This document shows, in pieces, positions 7,445 to 15,346 of a stretch of 32,367 bases of DNA; position 1 is the stretch's first letter, and each line of letters begins with the position of its first letter. The notes under the pieces are model-generated. The model was not told where the DNA came from. It was given only the letters and a program-made list of their open reading frames with translations, and searched no databases. The stretch is from Pseudomonas spelaei (GTDB taxonomy: Bacteria; Pseudomonadota; Gammaproteobacteria; Pseudomonadales; Pseudomonadaceae). The translations under genes were made by a program, and so were the position numbers. The stretch lies in assembly GCF_009724245.1 (NCBI RefSeq), contig NZ_WNNK01000043.1:1-32367 (forward strand). The letters run 5' to 3'.

Positions 7445-8586
7445 CCGAACCAACCACTACAACCACCAATGCTATCGCCTCGACCCCGGAAGGCACCGCG
7501 CCGCCGACTATCCCGGCCACCGAGCCACGTTCCTTGCGGGTGCGGATCATCTCGTCCCTGGGCTTTGCCGCGATTGCCATCATTGGTGTGCTGATCGTGC
7601 TGTACGCCTGGCAATTGCCGCCGTTCAGCAGCAATGTGGAAACCACCGAAAACGCCCTGGTGCGCGGCCAGGTGACGATCATCGGCCCGCAGCTCAGCGG
7701 TTATGTGTATGAAGTGCCGGTGCAGGACTTCCAGTACGTCAAGGCCGGGGAGTTGCTGGTACGCCTGGACGACCGTATCTACAAGCAGCGCCTGGACCAG
7801 GCACTGGCGCAATTGGCCGTGCAGAAGGCGTCACTGGCCAATGTGGTGCAGCAACGCAACAGCGCCGAGGCGACGATCCAGTTGCGTCAGGCTGCGCTCG
7901 CCGACAGTCAGGCCCAGGCGCGCAAAAGCACCGCCGACTTGAGCCGCAATGAAGAATTGATCCGCGATGGCTCGGTGTCCAAGCGCGACCTGGACGTGAC
8001 CCGCGCCGCTAACGCGCAGACCATCGCCGCCGTGGCGCAGGCCCAGGCCAGTCTGGAAATCGCCCGCCAGGACTTGCAGACCGTGATCGTCAATCGCGGC
8101 TCCCTCGAAGCGGCCGTGGCCAATGCCGATGCGGCGGTGGAGCTGGCGCGGATCGACCTGTCGAACACCCGGGTTATTGCCCCGCGGGACGGGCAGTTGG
8201 GGCAGATTGGCGTACGCCTGGGGGCTTACGTCAACTCCGGCGCTCAGTTGATGGCGTTGGTGCCGAACCAGCTGTGGGTGATTGCCAACATGAAAGAAAC
8301 CCAGATGGCCAATGTGCAGATCGGCCAGCCGGTGACCTTTACCGTGGATGCCCTGAACCACCGCAAGTTTCACGGCACGGTGCAGCGCATTTCCCCGGCT
8401 ACCGGTTCCGAGTTCAGTTTGTTGCAGGCGGACAATGCCACCGGCAACTTCGTCAAGATCGCCCAGCGGGTGCCGGTGCGGATTACCGTGGACCCGGATC
8501 AGGAGGAGATTGAGCGGCTGCGACCGGGACTGTCGGTGGTGGTGAGTATTGATACGGTGGGCCGCCTCAAAAATACACCGCCCTGA
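7441..8586 (+). CDS. EmrA/HlyD-family membrane fusion protein
   Basis: A 381-residue adaptor with a cytoplasmic N-terminus of about 35 residues and one membrane helix (residues about 35-57). It then has a biotinyl/lipoyl-like half-motif (VRGQVTIIGPQLSGYVYEV), a long alpha-helical hairpin rich in Ala, Gln and Arg (about 110-225), the returning lipoyl half (LSNTRVIAPRDGQLGQIGV) and a beta-barrel domain near the end. This order is standard for EmrA-type adaptors that link an MFS pump to an outer-membrane channel. The start codon overlaps the pump's stop, so the two are translationally coupled. A REP pair follows the stop and separates it from the convergent epimerase gene. Confidence 0.88.
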   Translation: MTEPTTTTTNAIASTPEGTAPPTIPATEPRSLRVRIISSLGFAAIAIIGVLIVLYAWQLPPFSSNVETTENALVRGQVTIIGPQLSGYVYEVPVQDFQYVKAGELLVRLDDRIYKQRLDQALAQLAVQKASLANVVQQRNSAEATIQLRQAALADSQAQARKSTADLSRNEELIRDGSVSKRDLDVTRAANAQTIAAVAQAQASLEIARQDLQTVIVNRGSLEAAVANADAAVELARIDLSNTRVIAPRDGQLGQIGVRLGAYVNSGAQLMALVPNQLWVIANMKETQMANVQIGQPVTFTVDALNHRKFHGTVQRISPATGSEFSLLQADNATGNFVKIAQRVPVRITVDPDQEEIERLRPGLSVVVSIDTVGRLKNTPP

Positions 8587-8595
8587 CACACCACC

Positions 8596-8692
8596 GATCA
8601 AAATGTGGGAGCTGGCTTGCCTGCGATGCAGACGCCTCGGTGTACCCGTTACACTGAGGAGATGCTATCGCGGGCAAGCCCGGCTCCCACAG
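8596..8692. repeat. REP pair (REPIN) 1
   Basis: An inverted pair of the Pseudomonas REP unit. GATCAAAATGTGGGAGC opens the first unit at 8596; the second unit is TATCGCGGGCAAGCCCGGCTCCCACAGG (8665-8692, inverted). They are separated by about 40 nt that contain CCTCGGTGTA and its imperfect complement TACACTGAGG. The element lies between the convergent emrA-type and epimerase genes and probably acts as a transcript-end structure. No RAYT transposase is in the window. Confidence 0.88.
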
Positions 8693-8704
8693 GATCTTGT
8701 GGTG

Positions 8705-9574
8705 TTACAGAGGTTGGCATTTCAGGGTGAAGGTCAGTTCTGTCGACTGGCCTTGCTCCAACAGCTTCAGCCCTGGCCGCCCCGGCAGGTGATGAGCATT
8801 CACCGGATGACTCACCGGTTCAATGCAGAAAAAGTCCATGCCCGGCGGACAGTACAGCAGATAGACGTCACTCCCTGTGGCCTGGCAGTGCAGCTCATAG
8901 CCAAGGTCCGGTTGGCGAATCAGGCAATGCCCGTCCCATTCGCAAAAGCCATTGTTCACCAGGGCCTCAGGCAGTGTATTGGGCTGCCCGAAATTCCATT
9001 CGGCGGGCAGCGCGCGGAGTTGGGTGGGCAGGTGAGCCGCATCGCTGAGCCACACCTGCCGCGCACGGGCTTGCAACTGAGTGGCTTGAGTACGAGGCAA
9101 AAACGGGTGCAGCCCCAGCCCATGCCAGGTCGCCTGTTCCGCTAGGTGGGTGACCCGTAGCGTGATGCTCAACCTGCCGTCTTTCAGTTGAAAGCGTTGC
9201 TCGGCGCGATAAGCGAACGGCGTGCTGCAGTCCAGTCGCAACACCACCTCGTCCTCCGTCTGGCTGACCACGCGCCACGCCTGTTGCCAGGCGCTGCCAT
9301 GAATCGGCAGGGGATCCGTGGTGCTATTGGGTGCCAATGCCAGCCAACCATCCGGGTTATCAAAACCCCCTTCGGCAATCCGGTTCGACCAGGGCGCCAG
9401 TGGGAAACACGCCAGTTTGCCCGGCAGGCCGGTGTCCAACGATTGCTGATCAGTGTGCCGCAGTAACGGCTGGCCGTTGCTGAGCAGGGTCCAGTTGACG
9501 ATGCAACCGCCCAACTCTGGCGCCAGGGTCAGGCGGGTAAGGTCATCTTTGAGTTCAATCATGGTCGGATTCAT
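8705..9574 (-). CDS. Aldose 1-epimerase family protein (mutarotase-like)
   Basis: A 289-residue soluble protein of the galactose-mutarotase fold. Family landmarks are NRIAEG (64-69), HGSAW (92-96), the probable catalytic His156 in GLGLHPFLP and the probable catalytic Glu252 in FCIEPVSHP. It is the last of three genes transcribed together (udh, lactonase, this), 27 nt after the lactonase stop. From that context I infer that it interconverts the anomers of the uronic acid used by uronate dehydrogenase. A general hexose mutarotase role is equally compatible. Two in-frame ATGs (9574 and 9562) are possible; neither has a strong Shine-Dalgarno and the upstream one is kept. Confidence 0.8.
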   Translation of the reverse strand: MNPTMIELKDDLTRLTLAPELGGCIVNWTLLSNGQPLLRHTDQQSLDTGLPGKLACFPLAPWSNRIAEGGFDNPDGWLALAPNSTTDPLPIHGSAWQQAWRVVSQTEDEVVLRLDCSTPFAYRAEQRFQLKDGRLSITLRVTHLAEQATWHGLGLHPFLPRTQATQLQARARQVWLSDAAHLPTQLRALPAEWNFGQPNTLPEALVNNGFCEWDGHCLIRQPDLGYELHCQATGSDVYLLYCPPGMDFFCIEPVSHPVNAHHLPGRPGLKLLEQGQSTELTFTLKCQPL

Positions 9575-9601
9575 GGGCTTTTATAACACCAACCTGGGTA
9601 G

Positions 9602-10477
9602 CTAGAGGATGAAGGGGGACTCCGGCAAACCCTGTACGCCGGGGTTGAGGGCGAATACACCGCCGGCCAGGGACTGTTCGCTGTGGTCGTCGCGGATCGA
9701 GGTGACAAACAGCGTGTCCATACGGCTGCCACCGAAGGCACACATGCTCGGCTTTTTCACCGGTACGGCGAGGGAGCGGTCGAGGCGGCCGTTGGGGGTG
9801 AAGCGGTGAATCAGCCCGGCGTCATTGCCGCAGATCCAGTAGCCACCCTCGACGTCAACAGCGGCACCGTCGGGGCGGCCCGGCAGTGAGCGCATGTCGA
9901 CGAACAGCCGCCGGTTGGAAGGCGTGCCGCTGTCGATGTCGTAGTCGAAGGCCCAGATTTGCTGGCTCAGTGGGTGTGAATCCGAGAGGTACATCGTCCG
10001 CCCATCTGGGCTGAACGCCAGGCCGTTGGGGGTGATGAGACCGTTCAGTCGAGCGTGGGCGGCCTTCCCGGTTTCGTAGCGATAAAGCGCGCCTGCTGCG
10101 GCATTGGCGCCCATGTCCAGCACCATGCTGCCGGCCCAGAATCGTCCTTGCCGATCACAACGGCCATCGTTCAGGCGCATGCCCGGGCGAGCATGTTCGA
10201 CGGTCGCCAGCGACGTGGTATCGAGGCTGCCGTCGTTGTGGGGCGTCAGGTGGAAAAAGCCGGTTTGCAGGCCCGCCACCCAATTGCCGGCGTTGGTGCG
10301 AGCGATGCAAGCGAGCATTTGTGGGGCTTTCCAGGCGTGCACATAGCCCCTGGCGGCGTCCCAGCGTTGCAGGCTGCCATTGGGGATATCCACCCAGTAC
10401 AGGGCATTTTCTTCAGGGACCCAGACCGGGCATTCACCCACCGCGTTGCGCGCATCGACAATCAATTCAGCCGGCAT
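9602..10477 (-). CDS. SMP-30/gluconolactonase-family lactonase, probably aldarolactone hydrolase
   Basis: A 291-residue six-bladed beta-propeller of the SMP-30/regucalcin family. The conserved metal ligands are visible: Glu15 (VGECPVW), Asn103 (RLNDGRCD), Asn151 (ITPNGLAFSPDG) and Asp203 (RPDGAAVD). Family members hydrolyse sugar-acid lactones using one divalent metal ion. It lies 30 nt downstream of uronate dehydrogenase, whose product is an aldaro-1,4-lactone. The natural assignment is therefore hydrolysis of galactaro- or glucarolactone to the open aldaric acid. The substrate is inferred from context; L-arabinonolactone and gluconolactone hydrolases look very similar. The enzyme has no signal peptide and is cytoplasmic. 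Confidence 0.85.
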   Translation of the reverse strand: MPAELIVDARNAVGECPVWVPEENALYWVDIPNGSLQRWDAARGYVHAWKAPQMLACIARTNAGNWVAGLQTGFFHLTPHNDGSLDTTSLATVEHARPGMRLNDGRCDRQGRFWAGSMVLDMGANAAAGALYRYETGKAAHARLNGLITPNGLAFSPDGRTMYLSDSHPLSQQIWAFDYDIDSGTPSNRRLFVDMRSLPGRPDGAAVDVEGGYWICGNDAGLIHRFTPNGRLDRSLAVPVKKPSMCAFGGSRMDTLFVTSIRDDHSEQSLAGGVFALNPGVQGLPESPFIL

Positions 10478-10507
10478 GGCAACTCACTCCATTGGGTTGA
10501 TGTGCGT

Positions 10508-11332
10508 TCAGTTGCCGAACGGGCCGGCGGCACAGAAGGCACCACCCTGGTAGATCCGGGCCGGATCATCGGCGGCAGGCATCGGTTGCGCCTCGACCTG
10601 TTTGCGAAACACCTCGGAGCTGTCCCGGGGGGCAAAACCCAGATGGGCGGCGAAGCGGTTGTCCCACCACACCTTGAGGTTGTCGGACATGCCGTAGACC
10701 ACTGTGTGGCCAACGTTCGGGGTATACAGTGCGCGCTCCAGCAGTTGCGTGAGGTCGTCGAAGCTCAACCAGGTGCTCATCATCCGGCGGTTTTGTGGCT
10801 CGGGGAACGAAGAGCCGATGCGGATGCTGACGGTCTCGATGCCATAACGGTCGAAATAGAAGCTGGCCATGTCTTCGCCGTAGGACTTGGACAGGCCGTA
10901 GTAGCTGTCCGGGCGGCGCGGGGAGCGGGCGTCGAGGGTTTCGTCCTGTTTATGGAAGCCGATGACATGGTTGGAACTGGCGAAGATCACCCGCTTTACG
11001 CCGTGGCGCCGCGCTGCTTCATAGATATGGAAGACGCCACAGATATTGGCGCCAAGGACTTCTTCAAACGGCCGCTCAACCGAGACACCGCCGAAATGCA
11101 GGATGGCGTCGACACCTTCCACCAATTGATGCACGGCCTGTTTGTCTGAGAGATCACAGGCCAGCACTTCTTCGTGGGGATCCTTCGCCGGTGCCATGTC
11201 GGCGATATCCGACAGGCGCAGCACCTTGGCATAAGGACGCAGGCGTTCACGCAGGACCTTGCCCAGGCCGCCAGCGGCACCGGTGAGCAGTAGGCGGTTG
11301 AAGGGAGCGGGGGCGGTTGGAGTGGTAGTCAT
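10508..11332 (-). CDS. udh: Uronate dehydrogenase (NAD-dependent)
   Basis: A 274-residue extended short-chain dehydrogenase. The Rossmann glycine motif TGAAGGLG is at 17-24, the VIFASSNH segment around 116-122 carries the catalytic Ser, and the YxxxK pair is Tyr145/Lys149 in SYYGLSK. Length and several long blocks (SNHVIGFHKQDE, RRPDSYYGLSKSYGED, SIRIGSSFPEPQNRRM) agree with the characterised uronate dehydrogenases of Pseudomonas and Agrobacterium. These oxidise D-galacturonate or D-glucuronate to the corresponding aldarolactone with NAD+. It is the first gene of the three-gene unit. The downstream aldarate dehydratase and the uptake transporter normally found in the same regulon are absent here and must be elsewhere if the pathway is complete. 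Confidence 0.92.
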   Translation of the reverse strand: MTTTPTAPAPFNRLLLTGAAGGLGKVLRERLRPYAKVLRLSDIADMAPAKDPHEEVLACDLSDKQAVHQLVEGVDAILHFGGVSVERPFEEVLGANICGVFHIYEAARRHGVKRVIFASSNHVIGFHKQDETLDARSPRRPDSYYGLSKSYGEDMASFYFDRYGIETVSIRIGSSFPEPQNRRMMSTWLSFDDLTQLLERALYTPNVGHTVVYGMSDNLKVWWDNRFAAHLGFAPRDSSEVFRKQVEAQPMPAADDPARIYQGGAFCAAGPFGN

Positions 11333-11369
11333 GAAGGGCCCATTATTGTTGTTCGGCTCGTTGTAGGTT

Positions 11370-11379
11370 GTCGTACGAC
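11370..11379. promoter_or_regulatory. Palindromic operator candidate for the udh operon
   Basis: GTCGTACGAC is a perfect 10-bp palindrome placed 8 nt after the -10 element, so across or just after the transcription start. The CGTACGACAA half-site on the minus strand resembles sites of FadR-subfamily GntR repressors, which commonly control hexuronate genes. The regulator itself is not in the window. Confidence 0.5.
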
Positions 11380-11387
11380 TGTGCGGG

Positions 11388-11417
11388 AGTATCGTTAGGG
11401 ACTCCTGTGCTTGTCAA
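11388..11417 (-). promoter_or_regulatory. Sigma70-type promoter for the udh operon
   Basis: On the minus strand a perfect -35 TTGACA (11412-11417) is followed after 18 nt by GATACT (11388-11393, four of six matches to TATAAT). It points at udh with a leader of about 50 nt. Confidence 0.55.
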
Positions 11418-11478
11418 CGCGAGATTGGGGTGAACGATCGAGGGTTATGCCATGACGTTGGCGAGTGCCACGTCAGTT

Positions 11479-12336
11479 CTAGCCGGCCATGACCATGGGG
11501 GGCAAGGTGCCGAGCAGGGAAACGGCCGCTACTGCTGCAATACCCAATAACCCTTCCAGCACCACACTGGTTTTCAAGGTGCCCAGTCGTTGCTCGCAGT
11601 CCTCGATCCGCAGTCGGTTGAACAAGGCCAACGCCAGCATGGCGCCCACCAGCATCACCTTGATCAGCAGAATCAGGGCAAAGCCGCTGAACAGTGGGGT
11701 CGGCCAGAGCTGCCCCGTGAGCACACGAACGTTGATCAAACCCGTCACCAGCAAGCCAGTCACCAGGCCGTAGCCGACACCGCTGAAACGCTTGAGGATG
11801 GGCGCCGGGGTGAAGCGCCCAGGTTGACGCAGGATCAACACCAGCAACAGCAAACCGCCAAGCCAGGCGCCGACACACACCAGGTGCACCACCTGATTGA
11901 GGATCAGCAGTTGCCCGCTGAGGCCATCGAGCATGGCGCCATGCCCCACCGGTGCCAGGGTCGCCAGCAGCAGCGCGCTCAATGGCAGGCGCAGGGCGGT
12001 CCAGGGCGTCATCAGGCCGAGCACCAGCAACAGGTTCAGCAGCAGGTGCCAGGTCCAGACCTGACCGAAAAAGGTCTTGCCCAGCACCAACTGCACAGTC
12101 GGCCACTGCAGCGCCGCCGACCAGTCGCCCGCCATGCTGGCAGTGATCAGCAGCAGCCAGGCCACCCCGGACCCAAGTGCCAGCCAGGCCAGTCCCCGGG
12201 TGATGGCGTGCAACTGTCGGTCCAGCAACGGTTGCGGTTCAGCGCCCAGCAGCCAGGGCCTGAAGACACAGGCCCCGAACATCAGCAACACGACGATGAA
12301 ATGCAGGAAACGGCACAGGACCAACAGATCCGCCAT
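11479..12336 (-). CDS. copD: CopD-family copper resistance / copper import membrane protein
   Basis: A 285-residue inner-membrane protein with about eight hydrophobic helices. Typical of CopD are the first helix with LCRFLHFIVVLLMFGACVF, a His in LNQVVHLVCVGAWLGGLLLL and an Asn-rich helix near VTGLINVRVLTG. The gene starts 3 nt after copC, the usual copC-copD arrangement. CopC-CopD pairs are thought to pass periplasmic copper to or across the inner membrane, and their net effect (uptake or resistance) differs between strains. There are no copA/copB genes or CopRS regulators here, so this is the short, probably housekeeping version of the locus. No clear terminator follows; 146 bp separate it from udh on the same strand. 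Confidence 0.88.
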   Translation of the reverse strand: MADLLVLCRFLHFIVVLLMFGACVFRPWLLGAEPQPLLDRQLHAITRGLAWLALGSGVAWLLLITASMAGDWSAALQWPTVQLVLGKTFFGQVWTWHLLLNLLLVLGLMTPWTALRLPLSALLLATLAPVGHGAMLDGLSGQLLILNQVVHLVCVGAWLGGLLLLVLILRQPGRFTPAPILKRFSGVGYGLVTGLLVTGLINVRVLTGQLWPTPLFSGFALILLIKVMLVGAMLALALFNRLRIEDCEQRLGTLKTSVVLEGLLGIAAVAAVSLLGTLPPMVMAG

Positions 12337-12339
12337 GGT

Positions 12340-12705
12340 TTATTGGCCGACCTTGAAGCTGTAGCTGCCTTCGCTCTTGTGGGTGTCCACCGAAACGGCG
12401 TGCCACTCGACTTTGTAAGTGCCGGCGGCCAGCGGCGCGGCCGGGGTCACTACCAGGACTTTTTTGTCGGTGTCCGGGGTTTCCAGGCCCTTGACGGCTA
12501 CTTCGGTGCCGTCCTTGCTCAGGGAGACTTTGGTGAAGGTGGCTTCGACGCCTTCGGTGAACGTCAGGCGCAGGTCACTGGGTGCCGCAACGGTGCTGTC
12601 AGCCGCCGGCGTCGAGCTTTTCAGGTGAGCGTGGGCAAAGGCTGCGGAGGCGCCCAGCAGGGAGGCCAGCAGGGCAAGGGTCGTCAGGGTTTTCTTGATC
12701 AACAT
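12340..12705 (-). CDS. copC: Periplasmic copper-binding protein CopC, Cu(II)-site only
   Basis: A 121-residue protein with a clear signal peptide cut after AAFA, leaving His25 as the mature N-terminus (HAHLKSSTP). The other visible Cu(II) ligands are Asp107 and His109 in VSVDTH, which become Asp83 and His85 of the mature protein. These are the same positions as in the structurally studied P. fluorescens CopC. The Met-rich loop that makes the Cu(I) site in the plasmid-borne Pseudomonas syringae CopC is missing, so this belongs to the Cu(II)-only class. GAAGGT lies about 8 nt before the ATG. It forms one transcript with the upstream acetyltransferase gene (23-nt gap) and copD. Confidence 0.92.
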   Translation of the reverse strand: MLIKKTLTTLALLASLLGASAAFAHAHLKSSTPAADSTVAAPSDLRLTFTEGVEATFTKVSLSKDGTEVAVKGLETPDTDKKVLVVTPAAPLAAGTYKVEWHAVSVDTHKSEGSYSFKVGQ

Positions 12706-12728
12706 TGTTCAATACCTTCAGGTGAGTG

Positions 12729-13172
12729 TCAGTCGTTCGGTAAAGCCATGTGCAACAAGGGAAAGGGTTTGCCCTCGCCATCGAGGGGCGAGCGGCCGGT
12801 CTGGATAAAACCATAGTGCAGGTAAAAGCCCACGGCTTGCGGGTTTTGCTCATTGACATCGACGCTCAGGGTGCCGTGCCGACGGCGGGCGTGGTCGAGC
12901 AACTGGCGACCAACACCTTGGCCACGCCGGTCCGGGTCGATAAACAGCATTTCTACATTGTGCCCGCCGGTGGCGATATAGCCGGCAATGCCGTGGTGCT
13001 CTTCATACACCCAGATATCGAGCGCCGGCAGCGGCAGGTAACTGTCCCGGACGAGGGGCAGCAGGTATTGGATGTCGTCTTCGCAAAGAAAATCATGAGT
13101 GGCTCGCACCGAACGTTCCCACAATGCAGCAAGCACAGGGTCGTCGGAGGCCACACGCTGTCGAATAGCCAT
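12729..13172 (-). CDS. GNAT-family N-acetyltransferase, YjaB-like
   Basis: A 147-residue single-domain GNAT protein. The acetyl-CoA pyrophosphate loop is RRGQGVGRQLL (82-92), preceded by MLFIDPD, and the C-terminal half contains VNEQNPQAVGFY and TGRSPLDGEGKPFPLL. These blocks, and ATHDFL near residue 27, line up well with my memory of E. coli YjaB, a small acetyltransferase of unsettled substrate. The gene is 23 nt upstream of copC on the same strand and probably co-transcribed. Whether that reflects a copper-related role or convenience is unknown. Confidence 0.82.
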   Translation of the reverse strand: MAIRQRVASDDPVLAALWERSVRATHDFLCEDDIQYLLPLVRDSYLPLPALDIWVYEEHHGIAGYIATGGHNVEMLFIDPDRRGQGVGRQLLDHARRRHGTLSVDVNEQNPQAVGFYLHYGFIQTGRSPLDGEGKPFPLLHMALPND

Positions 13173-13316
13173 GGGGCAGAATCCTTCGTGGGGAGGGCGA
13201 TCCTAACCAATCCGATTTGTACGGGAAAGGCTCTTGTACGAAGTTTCATTGTGGTGTGTCGCCGTGATCTAGAGCCGATGGTAGTCTTGAGTCCATATCG
13301 TTGTCAGGGAGCCCTC

Positions 13317-13937
13317 ATGGGCAATCACAAGATCGGGATTCGTCGGGTCAACGTCGAAAAAATTCTATTGGCAGCGGAAAAGGTCTTCGCGGAAAAGGGC
13401 TATGGCAGCACCGCCATGGCCGACATTGCTGAGGAAGTGCAACTGCCGCGTTCCAACCTGCATTACTACTTCAGCACCAAGAGCGAGCTGTACAGCGCGG
13501 TGCTGTTCGACCTGCTGGAAGTGTGGAAACAGGACGCGCTGTGCTTCGAGATGTTCGACGACCCGCGGGTGGTGCTCAGCAGCTACATCCGCGCCAAGAT
13601 GCAGCATTCCCGTAGCCGACCGTATGGCTCGAAAGTCTGGGCCAACGAAATCATCCATGGCGCCCCGACCCTCGGTGAGGCACTGGACGTCAGCCTGTAC
13701 GACTGGGCCAAGATGAAGGAAGCGAAGATTCGCCAGTGGGTGGAAGACAAACGCATCCTGCCGGTGGAACCGTCGAGCTTGCTGTACATGATCTGGGCGT
13801 CGACCCAGCACTATGCCGACTTTGATCATCAGGTGATGATTTTGAATGAGCACCAGCCGTTGTCGGACATGCAGTTCGAACGGGCGGTGCAGACGGTGAC
13901 GAGTGTGATTTTGCGGGGGATTGGGTTGGAGCCTTGA
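13317..13937 (+). CDS. TetR-family regulator, RutR-like, probable pyrimidine catabolism regulator
   Basis: A 206-residue TetR-type repressor. The helix-turn-helix is at about residues 32-52 (TAMADIAEEVQLPRSNLHYYF). The C-terminal ligand domain contains LYMIWASTQHYADF, a block shared almost unchanged with E. coli RutR, which senses uracil/thymine. The reading frame is open much further upstream, but that part is antisense to the acetyltransferase gene. AGGGAG 5 nt before the ATG at 13317 fixes the start. The gene sits next to, and convergent with, the preA end of the pyrimidine cluster, so it is the obvious candidate regulator for the divergent promoters at 18306-18906. That link is inferred. 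Confidence 0.85.
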   Translation: MGNHKIGIRRVNVEKILLAAEKVFAEKGYGSTAMADIAEEVQLPRSNLHYYFSTKSELYSAVLFDLLEVWKQDALCFEMFDDPRVVLSSYIRAKMQHSRSRPYGSKVWANEIIHGAPTLGEALDVSLYDWAKMKEAKIRQWVEDKRILPVEPSSLLYMIWASTQHYADFDHQVMILNEHQPLSDMQFERAVQTVTSVILRGIGLEP

Positions 13938-13971
13938 GCCTTCTTGAGGTTTGTAGTGCCTGCGCCGGCCT

Positions 13972-14056
13972 CATCGCGGGCAAGCCCGGCTCCCACAGTG
14001 GGCCGGGTTGTTCTGTCGAACACTGATCAAATGTGGGAGCCGGCTTGCCTGCGATA
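13972..14056. repeat. REP pair (REPIN) 2
   Basis: One unit is TCATCGCGGGCAAGCCCGGC with CTCCCACA (13972-13998). The opposite unit is GATCAAATGTGGGAGC followed by CGGCTTGCCTGCGATAG (to 14056). It occupies the whole gap between the convergent tetR and preA genes. Confidence 0.88.
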
Positions 14057-14071
14057 GTGATTTTCCCGGTG

Positions 14072-15346
14072 CTACACGGCTTCCCGGTACGGATTCCTCG
14101 GATCCTGCGTCCAATTCAAAAACGGCTTGCCCGTGTCCACCGCCACCATCTCGATGCAATCCGCCACCGGACAGGTGATCTGGCACAAGTTACAGCCCAC
14201 GCACTCATCATCGATCACCTCGTACTTATGCGTGCCATCCGCCTGCTTCAAACTGGCAATCGCCTGGTGCGAGGTATCTTCACAGGCAATATGACAGCGC
14301 CCGCAGCCAATACACGCTGCCTGATCAATCTTGGCGATCACCTGATAGTTGATGTCCAGGTACTTCCAGTCCGTGGTATTGCCCACCGCTCGCCCGGAAA
14401 ATTCCTGCAAGCTGCTGTAACCCTGACTGTCCATCCACCGCGACAGCCCGTCCTTCATCTCCTCGACAATCCGAAAACCATGCAGCATCGCCGCCGTGCA
14501 CACCTGCACCGCACCGCAGCCCAGGGCCACGAATTCTGCGGCATCTCGCCAATTGCCAATGCCACCAATCCCACAAATCGGCAGGCCTTGTGTCTGTGGA
14601 TCACGGGCGATTTCCGCCACCATGTTCAAGGCAATCGGCTTGACCGCCGAGCCGCAGTAACCGCCGTGAGTGCTTTGGGTGCCAACCATCGGCAGGGCGA
14701 CCATGCGCTCCAGGTCAACGCTGGTGATGGAGTTGATGGTGTTGATCAGCGACACCGCATCGGCACCGCCGCGATAGGCCGCACGCGCCGCGACGCGGAT
14801 GTCGGTGATGTTGGGTGTGAGCTTGACGATCACCGGCAGCGAACAGTAGGTCTTGCACCAGCGCGTCACCTGTTCCACATACTCCGGCACCTGGCCCACC
14901 GCCGCGCCCATGCCGCGTTCCGGCATGCCGTGGGGGCAACCGAAGTTCAGCTCGATGCCGTCGCAGCCGGTGGCCTCCACCAGCGGCAGGATGTGTTTCC
15001 ACGATTCTTCAACGCACGGCACCATCAGCGACACGATCAGTGCACGGTCCGGCCAATCCTTTTTCACCTGGGTGATTTCCCGCAGGTTGATCTCCAGGGA
15101 ACGGTCGGTGATCAGCTCGATATTGTTGATGCCCAGCACTTCGCGGTTGGCGCCAAAGTGTGCCGAGTAGCGCGACGAGACGTTGACCGCTGCCGGGTCC
15201 TCGCCGAGGGTTTTCCAGACCACGCCGCCCCAGCCCGCTTCAAAGGCACGTACCACGTTGTAAGCCTTGTCGGTGGGCGGGGCGGAGGCCAGCCAGAATG
15301 GATTGGGGGCTTTGATACCGGCGAAGACAATCGAGAGATCGGCCAT
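14072..15346 (-). CDS. preA: NAD-dependent dihydropyrimidine dehydrogenase, catalytic subunit PreA
   Basis: A 424-residue subunit with a dihydroorotate-dehydrogenase-like FMN barrel followed by a ferredoxin tail. The active-site Cys is Cys137 in ELNFGCPHGMPERGMG, the position of the catalytic Cys in mammalian DPD. Two 4Fe-4S motifs follow: C345-x2-C-x2-C-x3-C355 and C382-x2-C-x2-C-x3-C392. With PreT it reduces uracil and thymine to the dihydro forms, the first step of reductive pyrimidine breakdown. The start shares one base with the preT stop (TAATG), so the subunits are translationally coupled. The gene ends at a REP pair. Confidence 0.94.
   Translation of the reverse strand: MADLSIVFAGIKAPNPFWLASAPPTDKAYNVVRAFEAGWGGVVWKTLGEDPAAVNVSSRYSAHFGANREVLGINNIELITDRSLEINLREITQVKKDWPDRALIVSLMVPCVEESWKHILPLVEATGCDGIELNFGCPHGMPERGMGAAVGQVPEYVEQVTRWCKTYCSLPVIVKLTPNITDIRVAARAAYRGGADAVSLINTINSITSVDLERMVALPMVGTQSTHGGYCGSAVKPIALNMVAEIARDPQTQGLPICGIGGIGNWRDAAEFVALGCGAVQVCTAAMLHGFRIVEEMKDGLSRWMDSQGYSSLQEFSGRAVGNTTDWKYLDINYQVIAKIDQAACIGCGRCHIACEDTSHQAIASLKQADGTHKYEVIDDECVGCNLCQITCPVADCIEMVAVDTGKPFLNWTQDPRNPYREAV

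Noticed and set aside
5783..8586. EmrAB-type pair as the pyoverdine secretion system
   Set aside because: Known secretion of mature pyoverdine uses the PvdRT-OpmQ ABC system. This pair is divergent from pvdE and I see no PvdS box facing it, so adjacency alone is not enough.
12750..13316. Upstream extension of the TetR frame giving a 395-residue protein
   Set aside because: The extension is antisense to the acetyltransferase gene. The ATG at 13317 with AGGGAG gives a normal TetR length.
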